Assembly: GCF_019443085.1 (NCBI RefSeq)
Contig: NZ_JAHZIL010000003.1
Span: 2,294,001-2,358,000 of the forward strand
DNA from: Marinobacter sp. F4218
Lineage (GTDB): Bacteria > Pseudomonadota > Gammaproteobacteria > Pseudomonadales > Oleiphilaceae
DNA length: 64,000 nt
Direction: 5' to 3'
Below are positions 1 to 8,839 of the stretch, one piece after another; within the stretch, counting starts at the first letter, position 1; each line of letters opens with the position of its first letter. The notes under the pieces were generated by a model. It saw only the letters and a program-made list of their open reading frames with translations, did no database searches and had not been told where the DNA came from. The translations under genes were made by a program, and so were the position numbers.

Positions 1-341
1 TGGGTGCGACCCCGGAGGTGCTGGCGTCACTGGCGCCGAAGTCGGTGACCGCGCCGATCGCCATCGGCATCACCGAGCAGCTCGGAGGCTCCGTTCCGCT
101 GATGATGGGCGGGTTGTTGATTACCGGAGTGGTTGCCACCCTGTTCGTTGATCTGCTGGCCGGCCTGCTGCCGGTGGACGACGAGCGCATCCTCGGTTTC
201 GCCCTGGGCCTGAACGGACACGCGGTAGGCACCGCCAGGGCCTTCGAAATCAGCCACACCGCCGGTGCCTTTGCGTCCCTCGGCATGGGACTGACCGGGG
301 TGTTCACGGCCCTGATACTGCCGCTGGTTTTCCACCTTTAA
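1..341 (+). CDS. LrgB/CidB family membrane protein, C-terminal part (5' end outside window)
   Basis: The reading frame is open from the window edge and ends at TAA 339-341, so only the last ~112 residues are seen. They contain the family hallmark SLAPKSVTAPIAIGITEQLGG followed by hydrophobic segments and the conserved GLNGHAVGTARAF stretch. In LrgB/CidB proteins this is the C-terminal half of an integral inner-membrane protein. Known family roles are modulation of murein hydrolase export in Gram-positives and, in some bacteria and plants, glycolate/pyruvate-type transport. Its usual LrgA-like partner would lie upstream, outside the window. Function in this organism is not shown by the sequence. 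Confidence 0.85.
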   Translation, partial: GATPEVLASLAPKSVTAPIAIGITEQLGGSVPLMMGGLLITGVVATLFVDLLAGLLPVDDERILGFALGLNGHAVGTARAFEISHTAGAFASLGMGLTGVFTALILPLVFHL

Positions 342-352
342 TACCTGCCCCA

Positions 353-384
353 AATAAGGTCATTCACCTCGCGAATAAGGTCAT
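353..384. repeat. Two 11-bp direct repeats with a 21-bp period
   Basis: AATAAGGTCAT occurs at 353-363 and again at 374-384. The 21-bp centre-to-centre distance places both copies on the same DNA face, as expected for a tandem activator or repressor site. It lies in the 156-bp gap upstream of the dipeptide-binding-protein gene. Which protein binds, if any, is unknown. Confidence 0.5.
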
Positions 385-497
385 GTCGCAATTTCGATTG
401 CTGTTCCGGGTTTCCACGACTAGTTTTTAGCGCAGTCATCTGGTGCGAATGTGCGCCGATGCGCCGCAAAATTCTTAAAACAGCGACGGAAAACGCG

Positions 498-2060
498 ATG
501 AAAAAACTACTGACAGCTTTTGTTGGTTCCATGGCCCTGGCCGCCGCCCCGATGGCGATGTCTGCCGAGGCGAACAAGGAACTGAAAATGGCGTACGACG
601 CCGACCCCGTGACCCTGGATATCCATGAGCAGCTCTCCGGCGGCATGTTGCAGTTGAGCCACATGACCTTTGACCCGCTGCTGCGCTGGACCAAGGACCT
701 CGGCTTCGAGCCGCGCCTGGCCAAGAGCTGGGAACGTGTCGACGAGAACACCATGCGCTTCAAGCTGCGCGAGGGCGTGAAGTTCCATTCTGGCAACGAG
801 CTGACCACCAAGGACGTCAAGTTCACTTTTGACCGTCTGAAGCAGAGCCAGGACTTCAAGGCCATTTTCAAGCCGTTCAGCGAGCTCAAGGTGGTTGACG
901 ACTACACCTTCGAACTGGTTACCAGCGAGCCCTACCCGCTGCTGCTGAACACCGCGACCTACATCTTCCCGATGGACAGCGAGTTCTACACCGGTGAGAC
1001 CGACAACGGCCAGAGCAAGAGTGCCATCACCAAGCACGGTAACTCCTTCGCCTCCGAGAACCTGTCCGGTACCGGCCCCTACGTGGTCACCGGCCGTCAG
1101 CAGGGCGTGCGTGTGGAGTTCGAGCGTTTTGACGACTACTGGGACACCGAGTCCCCGGGCAACATCGGCAAGATCGTGCTGACCCCGATCAAGGAGAACA
1201 ACACCCGTGTCTCCGCGCTGCTGTCCGGCGGTGTGGACTTCATCGCGCCGGTGCCGCCGACCGATTTGGAGCGTATCCGCCGTGACAAGAACGCGGATCT
1301 GGTGACCATGAGCGGCACCCGCATCATCCTGTTCCACATGAACCAGGACCGGGTCGAAGCCTTCAAGGATCCGAAGGTACGCCAGGCCATCGCCTACGCC
1401 ATCAACCAGGAAGGCATTGCCGCCAAGATCATGAAAGGCTTTGCCACGCCGGCGGCCCAGATGTCCCCCGACGGCTACCAGGGTCACAACGAGTCCCTGA
1501 CGCCTCGGTTTGACGTGGCCACGGCCCAGCAGCTGATGAAAGAGGCCGGTTACGAAGACGGTTTCACCATCACCATGATGGCGCCCAACAACCGCTACGT
1601 GAACGACGACAAGATCGCCCAGGCGGTTGCCGCCATGCTGGCGCGGATCAACATCAAGGTTGACCTGAAAACCCTGCCCAAGGCCCAGTACTGGCCCGAG
1701 TATGACGCTCGCGCGGCCGACATGATGATGATCGGCTGGCACGCGGACACCGAGGACTCGGCCAACTTCTTCGAGTTCCTGACGTTCTGTCCGGATGCCG
1801 ACACCGGCGCCGGCCAGTACAACGCCGGTAACTACTGCAACCCGGAAATCGACGCCATGGTGAACAAAGCCAACGTCGAAACCGACCTGGACAAGCGGGC
1901 TGCAATGCTGAAGGAAGTCGAGCAGCGCCTGTACGACGAGGCCGCCTTCGTGCCCCTGCATTGGCAGGACCTGGCCTGGGCCAGCAAGAAAAACGTGAAG
2001 ATCGAACCGATCCTCAACGTCATGAACTTCCCGTACCTGGGTGACCTAGTCGTGGAATAA
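498..2060 (+). CDS. dppA: Periplasmic dipeptide-binding protein of an ABC importer (SBP_bac_5, DppA-like)
   Basis: 520-residue extracellular solute-binding protein family 5. The ATG at 498 is preferred over the in-frame ATG at 459 because it gives a classical signal peptide: MKK, a hydrophobic core, then AMSA before EAN, with cleavage near residue 23. The rest matches the DppA/OppA fold, including the KDVKFTFDRLK region and a C-terminal LHWQDLAWA segment. It captures small peptides in the periplasm and delivers them to the permease encoded directly downstream. It is the first gene of a dppABCDF-like operon. A hairpin-plus-T-run after its stop probably keeps its expression above that of the membrane components. 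The exact ligand is unknown; the adjacent prolidase suggests Xaa-Pro dipeptides. Confidence 0.88.
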   Translation: MKKLLTAFVGSMALAAAPMAMSAEANKELKMAYDADPVTLDIHEQLSGGMLQLSHMTFDPLLRWTKDLGFEPRLAKSWERVDENTMRFKLREGVKFHSGNELTTKDVKFTFDRLKQSQDFKAIFKPFSELKVVDDYTFELVTSEPYPLLLNTATYIFPMDSEFYTGETDNGQSKSAITKHGNSFASENLSGTGPYVVTGRQQGVRVEFERFDDYWDTESPGNIGKIVLTPIKENNTRVSALLSGGVDFIAPVPPTDLERIRRDKNADLVTMSGTRIILFHMNQDRVEAFKDPKVRQAIAYAINQEGIAAKIMKGFATPAAQMSPDGYQGHNESLTPRFDVATAQQLMKEAGYEDGFTITMMAPNNRYVNDDKIAQAVAAMLARINIKVDLKTLPKAQYWPEYDARAADMMMIGWHADTEDSANFFEFLTFCPDADTGAGQYNAGNYCNPEIDAMVNKANVETDLDKRAAMLKEVEQRLYDEAAFVPLHWQDLAWASKKNVKIEPILNVMNFPYLGDLVVE

Positions 2061-2075
2061 CAGCCCCTATGGGCG

Positions 2076-2113
2076 GACCGGCTTCGGATCAGTCCGGAGC
2101 CGGTCTTTTGTTT
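2076..2113 (+). terminator. Intra-operon hairpin with T-run after the binding-protein gene
   Basis: A 13-bp stem (2076-2088 with 2093-2105, one G-T wobble) closes a TCAG loop and is followed by TTTTGTTT. It has the form of an intrinsic terminator, but the permease gene follows 24 bp later on the same strand. It probably terminates only part of the transcription, or stabilises the 3' end of the binding-protein mRNA. Confidence 0.75.
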
Positions 2114-2136
2114 GCAGAATTATCCGGTAAATTTCC

Positions 2137-3186
2137 ATGTTAGCGTTTTTAGTTCAGCGGATTTCCCAGGCAGTGCTGGTCATGTTTGTGATCAGTGTGA
2201 TTGCCTTTGCCATCCAGGATGGCCTTGGTGACCCGCTTCAGCAGATGGTGGGCATGTCCGTCTCCCAAGAGGAGAGGGAAGCGATCCGTGACGAAATGGG
2301 GTTGAACGACCCGTTGGTGGTGCAGTACCTGAAATTTGCCGGTAATGCCCTGCAGGGCGATCTGGGCACCTCCTATTTCTATGGTAAACCCACCCTCGAT
2401 GTCATTCTTGAGCACCTGCCGGCCACCCTGGAACTGGTGATCGGTGCCAGCCTGATTATCCTGGTGTTTTCGGTGCCCATTGGCGTCTATGCCGCCATCC
2501 GGCCCCAGGCCTGGCTGTCCAAATTCTTTATGGGTGTCAGTACCGTGGGTATTTCCATCCCGGTGTTCCTGACGGCCATCGTACTGATCCAGCTGTTCTC
2601 CATCGGCGTCACCGTGGACTGGTTCCCGGAAGACGCCGGCTGGGGTCAGTGGCTGAACGCGGCCTTGTCTACCGAAGGCGGCCTGCCCTCCTACGGCCGT
2701 GGCGACGAACTGACGCCTCTGTTCGGCACCTGGAATTCCGGCTTTTTCTCCCAGGGCGGCATCCTGCATCTGGTTCTGCCGTCGATTTCGCTGGCGTCCA
2801 TCATGCTGCCGTTGTTCATCCGCCTGATCCGGGCCGAGATGATGGAAGTGCTGCAGAGCGACTACATCCGGTACGCCCGGGCCAAGGGTCTGAGCTCTGC
2901 GCGTATCAATTTCCTGCACGCGCTCAAGAACACCATGCTGCCGGTGATCACCGTGGGCGGTGTGCAGATCGGGATCATGGTGGCCTACACCATCCTGACC
3001 GAGACCGTGTTCCAGTGGCCGGGTGTCGGGCTGATGTTCCTCGAAGCCATTACCCGCAGCGACATTCCCCTGATCGTGGCTTACCTGATGGTGGTAGGTC
3101 TGATCTTCGTGATTACCAATACCGTGGTGGACCTGATCTATGGCCTGGTGAACCCCACGGTAAAACTGACAGGTAAGAAAGCATGA
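2137..3186 (+). CDS. dppB: Dipeptide ABC transporter permease, DppB-like
   Basis: 349 residues, typical of DppB. Starts MLAFLVQRISQAVLVMFVIS, the family's N-terminal transmembrane helix. A large periplasmic loop follows, then several hydrophobic segments. The EAA-type cytoplasmic loop that docks on the ATPase is visible as YIRYARAKGLSSARINFLHA. The C-terminus has the typical TETVFQWPGVGLM stretch. Forms the membrane pore with the downstream DppC-like protein. Its stop overlaps the start of the next gene in an ATGA, indicating translational coupling. A region around residues 170-210 is longer than in E. coli DppB, as in many marine homologues (recalled, not aligned). Confidence 0.9.
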   Translation: MLAFLVQRISQAVLVMFVISVIAFAIQDGLGDPLQQMVGMSVSQEEREAIRDEMGLNDPLVVQYLKFAGNALQGDLGTSYFYGKPTLDVILEHLPATLELVIGASLIILVFSVPIGVYAAIRPQAWLSKFFMGVSTVGISIPVFLTAIVLIQLFSIGVTVDWFPEDAGWGQWLNAALSTEGGLPSYGRGDELTPLFGTWNSGFFSQGGILHLVLPSISLASIMLPLFIRLIRAEMMEVLQSDYIRYARAKGLSSARINFLHALKNTMLPVITVGGVQIGIMVAYTILTETVFQWPGVGLMFLEAITRSDIPLIVAYLMVVGLIFVITNTVVDLIYGLVNPTVKLTGKKA

Positions 3187-4115
3187 CGACGGCGACTCTT
3201 TCACGCTGGGATCGCTTTCGCGAGTCCTTCCTCTGGTACAGCTTCAAGCGCGACAAGGTGGCCATTGCCAGCTTCGTGGTGCTGGTGCTGATGGTGCTGG
3301 CGGCCATTTTTGCGCCGCTGCTGGCGCCGGCCGATCCCTACGATCTGGCCCAGATCAACATCATGAACTCCGAGCTGCCGCCGGTCGGCCTGGACGGCTC
3401 CGATCCGGCCTTTCCCCTGGGCACCGACGCCCAGGGCCGGGACCTGCTCTCCACCATTCTCTATGGCACCCGGGTGTCGTTGCTGATCGGTTTTGGTGCC
3501 GTGCTGCTGCAGGCGGCGCTGGGTATCCTGTTCGGCCTGCTGGCGGGCTACCTCGGCGGCCGGGTGGATTCCATCCTGATGCGCATTGCCGACGTCCAGC
3601 TGTCGTTCTCCACCCTGATGGTGGCGATCATTGTCGGGGCGGTGTTCAAGGCCAGCTTCGGCAACCTGATGTTCGGCGAGATCGCCATCTACATGCTGAT
3701 CTTCATCATCGGTGTGTCTGAGTGGCCGCAGATCGCGCGGACGGTGCGGGCCTCGGTGCTGGCGGAGAAGAAAAAGGAATACGTGGATGCGGCCAAGGTG
3801 ATGGGCTTCCGCACCGGCCGGATCATGTTCCGCCACATTCTGCCCAACACCCTGTCACCGATTTTCGTCATTGCCACGGTGCAGATCGCCAACGCGATCA
3901 TCTCCGAAGCGGCGCTGTCGTTCCTGGGCCTCGGCATGCCGGAAACCCAGCCCTCGCTCGGCTCACTGATCAAATCCGGTTTTGACTACATCCAGAGTGG
4001 CTCCTGGTGGATCACCCTGATTCCCGGCCTGGTGCTGGTGGTACTCGTACTGGTCATCAACCTGTTGGGTGACTGGCTGCGGGATGTCATGAACCCACGG
4101 CTGTACAAGGGGTAA
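3183..4115 (+). CDS. dppC: Dipeptide ABC transporter permease, DppC-like
   Basis: 310 residues with an N-terminal cytoplasmic segment and a first membrane helix near residues 30-50. The family motif FPLGTDAQGRDLLSTILYGTR follows. The EAA docking loop is YVDAAKVMGFRTGRIMFRHI, and the end has the conserved LGDWLRDVMNPRLY. Second half of the heterodimeric permease. Starts inside the stop codon of the DppB-like gene and is followed after 4 bp by the first ATPase gene, so the four membrane and ATPase genes are one translational unit. Confidence 0.9.
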   Translation: MTTATLSRWDRFRESFLWYSFKRDKVAIASFVVLVLMVLAAIFAPLLAPADPYDLAQINIMNSELPPVGLDGSDPAFPLGTDAQGRDLLSTILYGTRVSLLIGFGAVLLQAALGILFGLLAGYLGGRVDSILMRIADVQLSFSTLMVAIIVGAVFKASFGNLMFGEIAIYMLIFIIGVSEWPQIARTVRASVLAEKKKEYVDAAKVMGFRTGRIMFRHILPNTLSPIFVIATVQIANAIISEAALSFLGLGMPETQPSLGSLIKSGFDYIQSGSWWITLIPGLVLVVLVLVINLLGDWLRDVMNPRLYKG

Positions 4116-4119
4116 CGTC

Positions 4120-5118
4120 ATGTCATTACTGGAAGTAAGAAATCTCGACGTCCGCTTTGCAGTGCGCGGCGGCGACCTCACGGCCCTGCGCGGCATCAGT
4201 TTCAGCCTGGATAAGGGCGAGCGTCTCGGGCTGGTGGGCGAATCCGGCGCCGGTAAATCGGTAGCGGCCTTCTCCATCCTGAACCTGATTGCCCGGCCCG
4301 GTTACATCGCCGGGGGCCAGATCCTGTTTGAGGGCAGGGACCTGGCGGCCATGAGCGAGCGCGAGCTGCGGAAAATCCGTGGCAACCGCATCGCGATGAT
4401 TTTCCAGGATCCGATGATGACCCTGAATCCGGTGCTGACCATCGGCACCCAGATGGTCGAGGCCATCAAGGCTCATCGCCGGATCAGCACCAAAGGTGCC
4501 CGGGATATTGCCCTGGAAAAACTGCGCAAGGTGCAGATTCCGTCCCCGGAAAAGCGCCTGGATCAGTATCCCCACGAGCTCTCCGGCGGGATGCGCCAGC
4601 GGGTGATCATCGCCATCGCGCTGCTTTTGGACCCGGAAATCATCATTGCGGACGAGCCGACCACGGCGCTGGACGTCACCATCCAGGCGGAAATCATGGC
4701 CCTGCTGCTGGAACTGTGTGAGCAGGAGAATGTGGCCCTGATGCTGATCACCCACGACCTGGGCGTGGTGTCCCAGGTCACCCAGCGCATGCTGGTGATG
4801 TATTCCGGCCGGATCATCGAACAGGGCCCGACCCGGGAAATCATCAACGATGCCCAGCATCCCTACACCCAGGGGCTGATCAACGCGTTGCCCCAGATGG
4901 GCGAGCCCGGTGAGCGGCTGTTCCAGATTCCCGGTTCCATGCCGTCCCTGAAGAACGTGCCCACCGGCTGCCCCTTCCACCCACGCTGCAAGTTCGCCAC
5001 CGACCAGTGCAAGCGCACCATGCCGGAATATGTGCGCTCCGGAAATGTCGATGTGGCCTGTTACGAAGTCAGCAACCTTATTGAGCAGGAGAAACGCATG
5101 CAGGAGGTGGGATCGTGA
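4120..5118 (+). CDS. dppD: Dipeptide ABC transporter ATPase, DppD-like
   Basis: 332 residues. Walker A is GESGAGKS at residues 40-47, the ABC signature is LSGGMRQR and Walker B is IIADEPT, followed by the H-loop ITHDLG. The C-terminal oligopeptide-transporter extension with clustered cysteines (CPFHPRC and further Cys) is present, as in DppD/OppD. Energises peptide import together with the next gene. Its last codons overlap the GTG start of the DppF-like gene (GTGA). Confidence 0.92.
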   Translation: MSLLEVRNLDVRFAVRGGDLTALRGISFSLDKGERLGLVGESGAGKSVAAFSILNLIARPGYIAGGQILFEGRDLAAMSERELRKIRGNRIAMIFQDPMMTLNPVLTIGTQMVEAIKAHRRISTKGARDIALEKLRKVQIPSPEKRLDQYPHELSGGMRQRVIIAIALLLDPEIIIADEPTTALDVTIQAEIMALLLELCEQENVALMLITHDLGVVSQVTQRMLVMYSGRIIEQGPTREIINDAQHPYTQGLINALPQMGEPGERLFQIPGSMPSLKNVPTGCPFHPRCKFATDQCKRTMPEYVRSGNVDVACYEVSNLIEQEKRMQEVGS

Positions 5119-6134
5119 CCTCCCCGTCATCCACACTGGTGGACATTCGCGGACTTGAGAAGAAGTTTGACCTGTCCGGCAGCCTGCTGGAGCAGATCTC
5201 GTTCAAGGGTGGTCGCTTCCAGCGCAAGCAGGAAGCCGTGCATGCGATCAACGGCGTCGACCTGCAGGTGCAGAAGGGCGAGGCCCTGTGCGTGGTGGGC
5301 GAATCCGGCTGCGGCAAGTCGACGGTGGCCCGCACCGTGATGGGGTTGTTGTCACCCAGCGCCGGCGAGATTCATTACGATGGCCAGCGTATCGATAATC
5401 TGGATGGCAAGGAGGTGTTGCCCTACCGCCGCAAGATGCAGATGATCTTCCAGAATCCGTACGCGTCCCTGAATCCGCGCATGACCATCCAGCAAACCCT
5501 GGAAGAGCCCATCCGTTTCCACCAGCCGAACGCCAAGGACATTGAGGTTCGCGACAAGGTGCATGAAGTCATGCACTCGGTCGGCATCGATCCCGACTGG
5601 GGCAGCCGGTTTGGCCACGAGTTTTCCGGTGGTCAGCGTCAGCGTATCGCCATTGCCCGGGCGCTGGCGGTGGATCCCGAATTCATTGTTGCCGACGAAC
5701 CGATCTCGGCCCTGGACGTGTCGATCCAGGCCCAGGTGCTCAACCTGCTGATGGATGCCCAGGAGAGCCGCAACCTGACCTACCTGTTCATCACCCATGA
5801 CCTGGCCGTGGTGGAGCACTTCGGGACCCGGGTGGCGGTCATGTATCTGGGCCGGGTTTGCGAGCTGGCGGACACCAGAACCCTGTTCAGCACGCCGCGG
5901 CATCCCTACACCCAGGCGCTGTTGTCGGCCATTCCGAAACTCGCAGACGACCGGCCCAGCCATATTCGTCTGCAAGGGGAGGTGCCCACCCCGGTGCAGC
6001 TGCCGTCCGGGTGCGTTTTCCACGGTCGCTGCCCCTACGCCAACGAGCGTTGCCGGCAGGAAATTCCCCAGTTGATTGCGACCGACGGTGGCACCCGGGT
6101 GGCGTGTCACGCCGTCGAGGAAGGGCGCTTGTAA
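5115..6134 (+). CDS. dppF: Dipeptide ABC transporter ATPase, DppF-like
   Basis: 339 residues from a GTG start that overlaps the preceding stop codon. Walker A is GESGCGKS, the signature FSGGQRQRIAIARAL, Walker B IVADEPIS and the switch His is in FITHDLA. The C-terminal SGCVFHGRC motif is typical of oligopeptide ATPases. Partner of the DppD-like ATPase in the transporter heterodimer. Closes the transport operon; the LysR-type regulator starts 57 bp downstream on the same strand. Confidence 0.92.
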   Translation: MTSPSSTLVDIRGLEKKFDLSGSLLEQISFKGGRFQRKQEAVHAINGVDLQVQKGEALCVVGESGCGKSTVARTVMGLLSPSAGEIHYDGQRIDNLDGKEVLPYRRKMQMIFQNPYASLNPRMTIQQTLEEPIRFHQPNAKDIEVRDKVHEVMHSVGIDPDWGSRFGHEFSGGQRQRIAIARALAVDPEFIVADEPISALDVSIQAQVLNLLMDAQESRNLTYLFITHDLAVVEHFGTRVAVMYLGRVCELADTRTLFSTPRHPYTQALLSAIPKLADDRPSHIRLQGEVPTPVQLPSGCVFHGRCPYANERCRQEIPQLIATDGGTRVACHAVEEGRL

Positions 6135-6191
6135 CAGGGTTGCCGCGATAGGCTATCATGCCTGACATTATCTCCGGACCCTGGTGACCCC

Positions 6192-7106
6192 ATGGAAATA
6201 CGCTGGCTTGAAGATTTTATGGCGCTGGCACGAACGCGCCATTTCTCACGGGCAGCCGAGCTGCAGCACGTGAGCCAGCCGACGTTCAGCCGCCGCATCA
6301 AGCTTCTCGAGGAAGCCATGGGGGCCACCCTGATCAATCGCCAGACCCTGCCGCTGTCGCTGACCCCGGCAGGGGAGGCCTTTGTCGAATTGTGCGAGCG
6401 GGTCACGCGGGACGTCCGGGACACCAAAGACCGCATTCACGACATGGAGGCCGAGGCCTCGGCGCGGATCAGCGTCGGCTCCACCCAGGGGCTGTTCTCC
6501 CATTTCTACCAGGGCTGGGCTCGCAAAGCCGGGGTCGCGGAGCGCCTGCAGCTGAACCTCAAGGCCACCAACTGGGTGGGGGAGCAATTCCTGGATGCCC
6601 TGGACAACGGCGAGTGCGACCTGGTGCTGTGCTACTGGCACAAGGATCTGCCCTGGCGCGAGCGGCTGAATCCGGATCGGTACGAGTCGATCACCCTGGC
6701 TCGGGAATCGCTGGTGCCGGTCAGTGTGACGGATGATGACGGTCAGCCGCGGTATTCGCTCCCGGGTACCGCGGAGCAGCCCGTGCCTCTGATTGCCTAC
6801 CACCCCCGGGGGTTTCTGCAGTCCGCCATCGAGGCGCATCTCAGCCGCAGCAAGGACTCTGCGAGTCTGTTGCCACTGAATGAGAATACCCAGTCCGCCA
6901 GCATCAAGGCCCTGGTCAAACAGGGCTTTGGCATGGGTTGGCTGCCACAACGAATGACGGAAAAAAGCGAGCAGTTCGGAAGCCTGGTGCGGGCCGGGGA
7001 TGAACACTGGGACGTACCGCTGGAAATTCGCCTGATCCGCCTGTGTGAGCCGCGCTCCGACGATCTTTTAACGCTCTGGGAGACATTGGAAAACCAACAT
7101 GCCTGA
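6192..7106 (+). CDS. LysR-family transcriptional regulator, HypT-like subgroup
   Basis: 304 residues. The N-terminal winged helix-turn-helix (residues 1-60) carries WLEDFMALARTRHFSRAAEL and the recognition-helix region SQPTFSRRIK; the remainder is a LysR substrate domain. The opening residues and WLxDF pattern place it near E. coli HypT (YjiE). In a by-memory comparison, the methionines whose oxidation activates HypT do not appear conserved, so hypochlorite sensing should not be assumed. It lies between the dipeptide transporter and a prolidase gene, which it overlaps by 8 bp. The simplest inference is control of dipeptide uptake and hydrolysis. Confidence 0.85.
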   Translation: MEIRWLEDFMALARTRHFSRAAELQHVSQPTFSRRIKLLEEAMGATLINRQTLPLSLTPAGEAFVELCERVTRDVRDTKDRIHDMEAEASARISVGSTQGLFSHFYQGWARKAGVAERLQLNLKATNWVGEQFLDALDNGECDLVLCYWHKDLPWRERLNPDRYESITLARESLVPVSVTDDDGQPRYSLPGTAEQPVPLIAYHPRGFLQSAIEAHLSRSKDSASLLPLNENTQSASIKALVKQGFGMGWLPQRMTEKSEQFGSLVRAGDEHWDVPLEIRLIRLCEPRSDDLLTLWETLENQHA

Positions 7107-8391
7107 CACTGAACTATTGGCCCTGCAGACCGATCACATCCAGACGCTCCAGCAGCGATACCAGAAGGCTCTGTTGGCGCAGGGTTACGACGGCTTGTTG
7201 ATCAGCTCCGGTGCCGCGCCCATGCGCTACGGGGATGATCAGTCCTACCCTTTTCAGGGGTACGGCCCCTTTCTGCACTGGACCGGCCTGGCCGGCCAGG
7301 AACACAGCTGGTTGCTGATTCGCCCGGGCCGCACGCCTGTGCTCTGGTTGTATCAGCCGGTGGACTTCTGGCACGCGAACCTGGATCTGCCGGAGGAACC
7401 CTGGCAACAGGCGGTGGAGGTACGTTTCATACAGCACCGTGAGGCGCCGTCCATGGAGCGCGCCGGCAAGCTGGCGGTTATCGGGGATCCGGCGACCGTG
7501 GCGCAGGCGCCGGGTGATCACAACCCGGGGCGGTTGCTGGTGGACCTGGAGGAAACCCGCGTCCACAAGACGCCTTATGAAATTGCCTGTCTCGTCAGGG
7601 CCAACGAGATTGCCGTCTGCGGCCACAGGGCTGCCCGGGACACTTTCCTCGGTGGTGGCAGTGAGTTCGAGATCAGCCTGGCCTATCAGCGGGCCACCGG
7701 CCAGCGTGAGGCCGAAGCGCCTTACCAAAGCATCATTGGTGTCAACGAACACGCCGGCACCCTGCATTATCAGTTTTACGACATTGATGGGCCGGCCCGC
7801 GCCCGCAGCCTGCTGATCGACGCGGGTGTCCGATTCCGGGGCTATTGCTCGGACATTACCCGCACCACGCCCGGGGCCGGTGAAGGTCGGTTTGCCGCGC
7901 TGGTTCAGGGCCTTGAACAACTGCAGCGTCGCCTGTGCGGCATGGTGGCGCCCGGGGTCGATTACGTGGCCATCCACCGCAAAACCCATGACGGCATTGC
8001 GGCCTTGCTGAGTGCCGCCGGGGTGGTCTCGGGACTGGACGACGAGGCCCTGGTGGAGCAGGGGGTTACCCGGGCCTTTTTCCCCCACGGTATCGGCCAC
8101 TACCTCGGAGTTCAGGTGCACGATGTCGCCGGCAAACGCGAGCCGTCGCCGGCAGACGCGCCGTTTCTGCGCCTGACCCGGACCCTGGAGCCGGGCATGG
8201 TTGTCACCATCGAGCCGGGGCTCTATTTTATCCCGTCACTGCTGGCTCCCATTCTGGACGGGCCGCTCGGAGGGCACTTCAATCACGCCGTAATCGACGA
8301 TCTCAGAGGCTGTGGCGGCATTCGCATCGAGGACAATGTGGTGGTCACTGACGATGGCGCCCGCAACCTGACCCGGGAAGCCGGAGGCTGA
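7099..8391 (+). CDS. pepQ: Xaa-Pro dipeptidase (prolidase, M24B; OPAA-like)
   Basis: 430 residues with the pita-bread fold of M24 metallopeptidases. The five expected dinuclear metal ligands are all present: D241 and D252 (DAGVRFRGYCSDITRT), H334 (HGIGHYLG), E372 (TIEPGLYF) and E411 (GGIRIEDN). The N-terminal domain (YPFQGYGPF, QPVDFWH) strongly resembles Alteromonas prolidase, which also hydrolyses organophosphates. It cleaves dipeptides with C-terminal proline in the cytoplasm. It overlaps the LysR gene and follows a dipeptide importer, so imported Xaa-Pro peptides are its likely substrates. Any organophosphatase side activity is only a family possibility. Confidence 0.9.
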   Translation: MPDTELLALQTDHIQTLQQRYQKALLAQGYDGLLISSGAAPMRYGDDQSYPFQGYGPFLHWTGLAGQEHSWLLIRPGRTPVLWLYQPVDFWHANLDLPEEPWQQAVEVRFIQHREAPSMERAGKLAVIGDPATVAQAPGDHNPGRLLVDLEETRVHKTPYEIACLVRANEIAVCGHRAARDTFLGGGSEFEISLAYQRATGQREAEAPYQSIIGVNEHAGTLHYQFYDIDGPARARSLLIDAGVRFRGYCSDITRTTPGAGEGRFAALVQGLEQLQRRLCGMVAPGVDYVAIHRKTHDGIAALLSAAGVVSGLDDEALVEQGVTRAFFPHGIGHYLGVQVHDVAGKREPSPADAPFLRLTRTLEPGMVVTIEPGLYFIPSLLAPILDGPLGGHFNHAVIDDLRGCGGIRIEDNVVVTDDGARNLTREAGG

Positions 8392-8440
8392 TGACCCTGT
8401 TGCAGAAATTTAACAAGAAGGGGTTGTAATTCGAGACGCA

Positions 8441-8459
8441 AATAACAATAATTATCACT
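8441..8459. promoter_or_regulatory. Fur-box-like site upstream of bfd
   Basis: AATAACAATAATTATCACT matches about 12 of 19 positions of the classical Fur consensus. It lies 30 bp before the bfd start, where a promoter would be expected. Iron control of bfd is known in Pseudomonas and enterobacteria. Matches were counted by eye. Confidence 0.55.
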
Positions 8460-8488
8460 ACCTTTAATGTCGTTAGTGAGAATCAGTT

Positions 8489-8695
8489 ATGTACGTGTGC
8501 CTTTGCCACGGGGTTACTGACCGGGAAATTCGCGAAGCTGCCGAAAACGGGGTTACCTCCATGCGTCAGCTTGGTAAAGAAATGGGAGTGGGCCGGCAAT
8601 GCGGTCGCTGTGCCAGTACCGCTCGCGAGATCCTGAGGGAGTGTTCGACACCCGATTACCTGTCACTGGCTAACCTGTTGGCCCAACCGGCATAG
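8489..8695 (+). CDS. bfd: Bacterioferritin-associated ferredoxin
   Basis: 68 residues with the four [2Fe-2S] cysteines in the Bfd arrangement: C4 and C6 (YVCLCHGVTD), C38 and C41 (GRQCGRC). Bfd docks on bacterioferritin and passes electrons to the core so that stored iron is released as Fe2+. The bacterioferritin gene lies 144 bp downstream on the same strand. A Fur-box-like element overlaps the upstream region, consistent with induction under iron limitation. The length is normal for the family. Confidence 0.93.
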   Translation: MYVCLCHGVTDREIREAAENGVTSMRQLGKEMGVGRQCGRCASTAREILRECSTPDYLSLANLLAQPA

Positions 8696-8839
8696 ACACA
8701 CCTGCCGTTTGCTCTGTCTTCACCAAGCCGGTTCTCCGCGCCGGCCTGAGTTGCGAATCTTTCCCGCCTGCAATTTTTTATTGAGCTGTAACCGGCTATC
8801 CTTGGGTACGGATTACATACCTCAAAAGGGAGCCACGCT

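Noticed and set aside
507..1961. 484-residue open frame on the minus strand opposite the dipeptide-binding-protein gene
   Set aside because: Antisense shadow of a GC-rich gene: His/Val/Gly-rich composition, no family resemblance, full overlap with a clear gene.
6136..6159. Promoter for the LysR gene (GTAACA, 17 bp, TATCAT)
   Set aside because: It overlaps the dppF stop and both hexamers match only in part; too weak to list as a feature.
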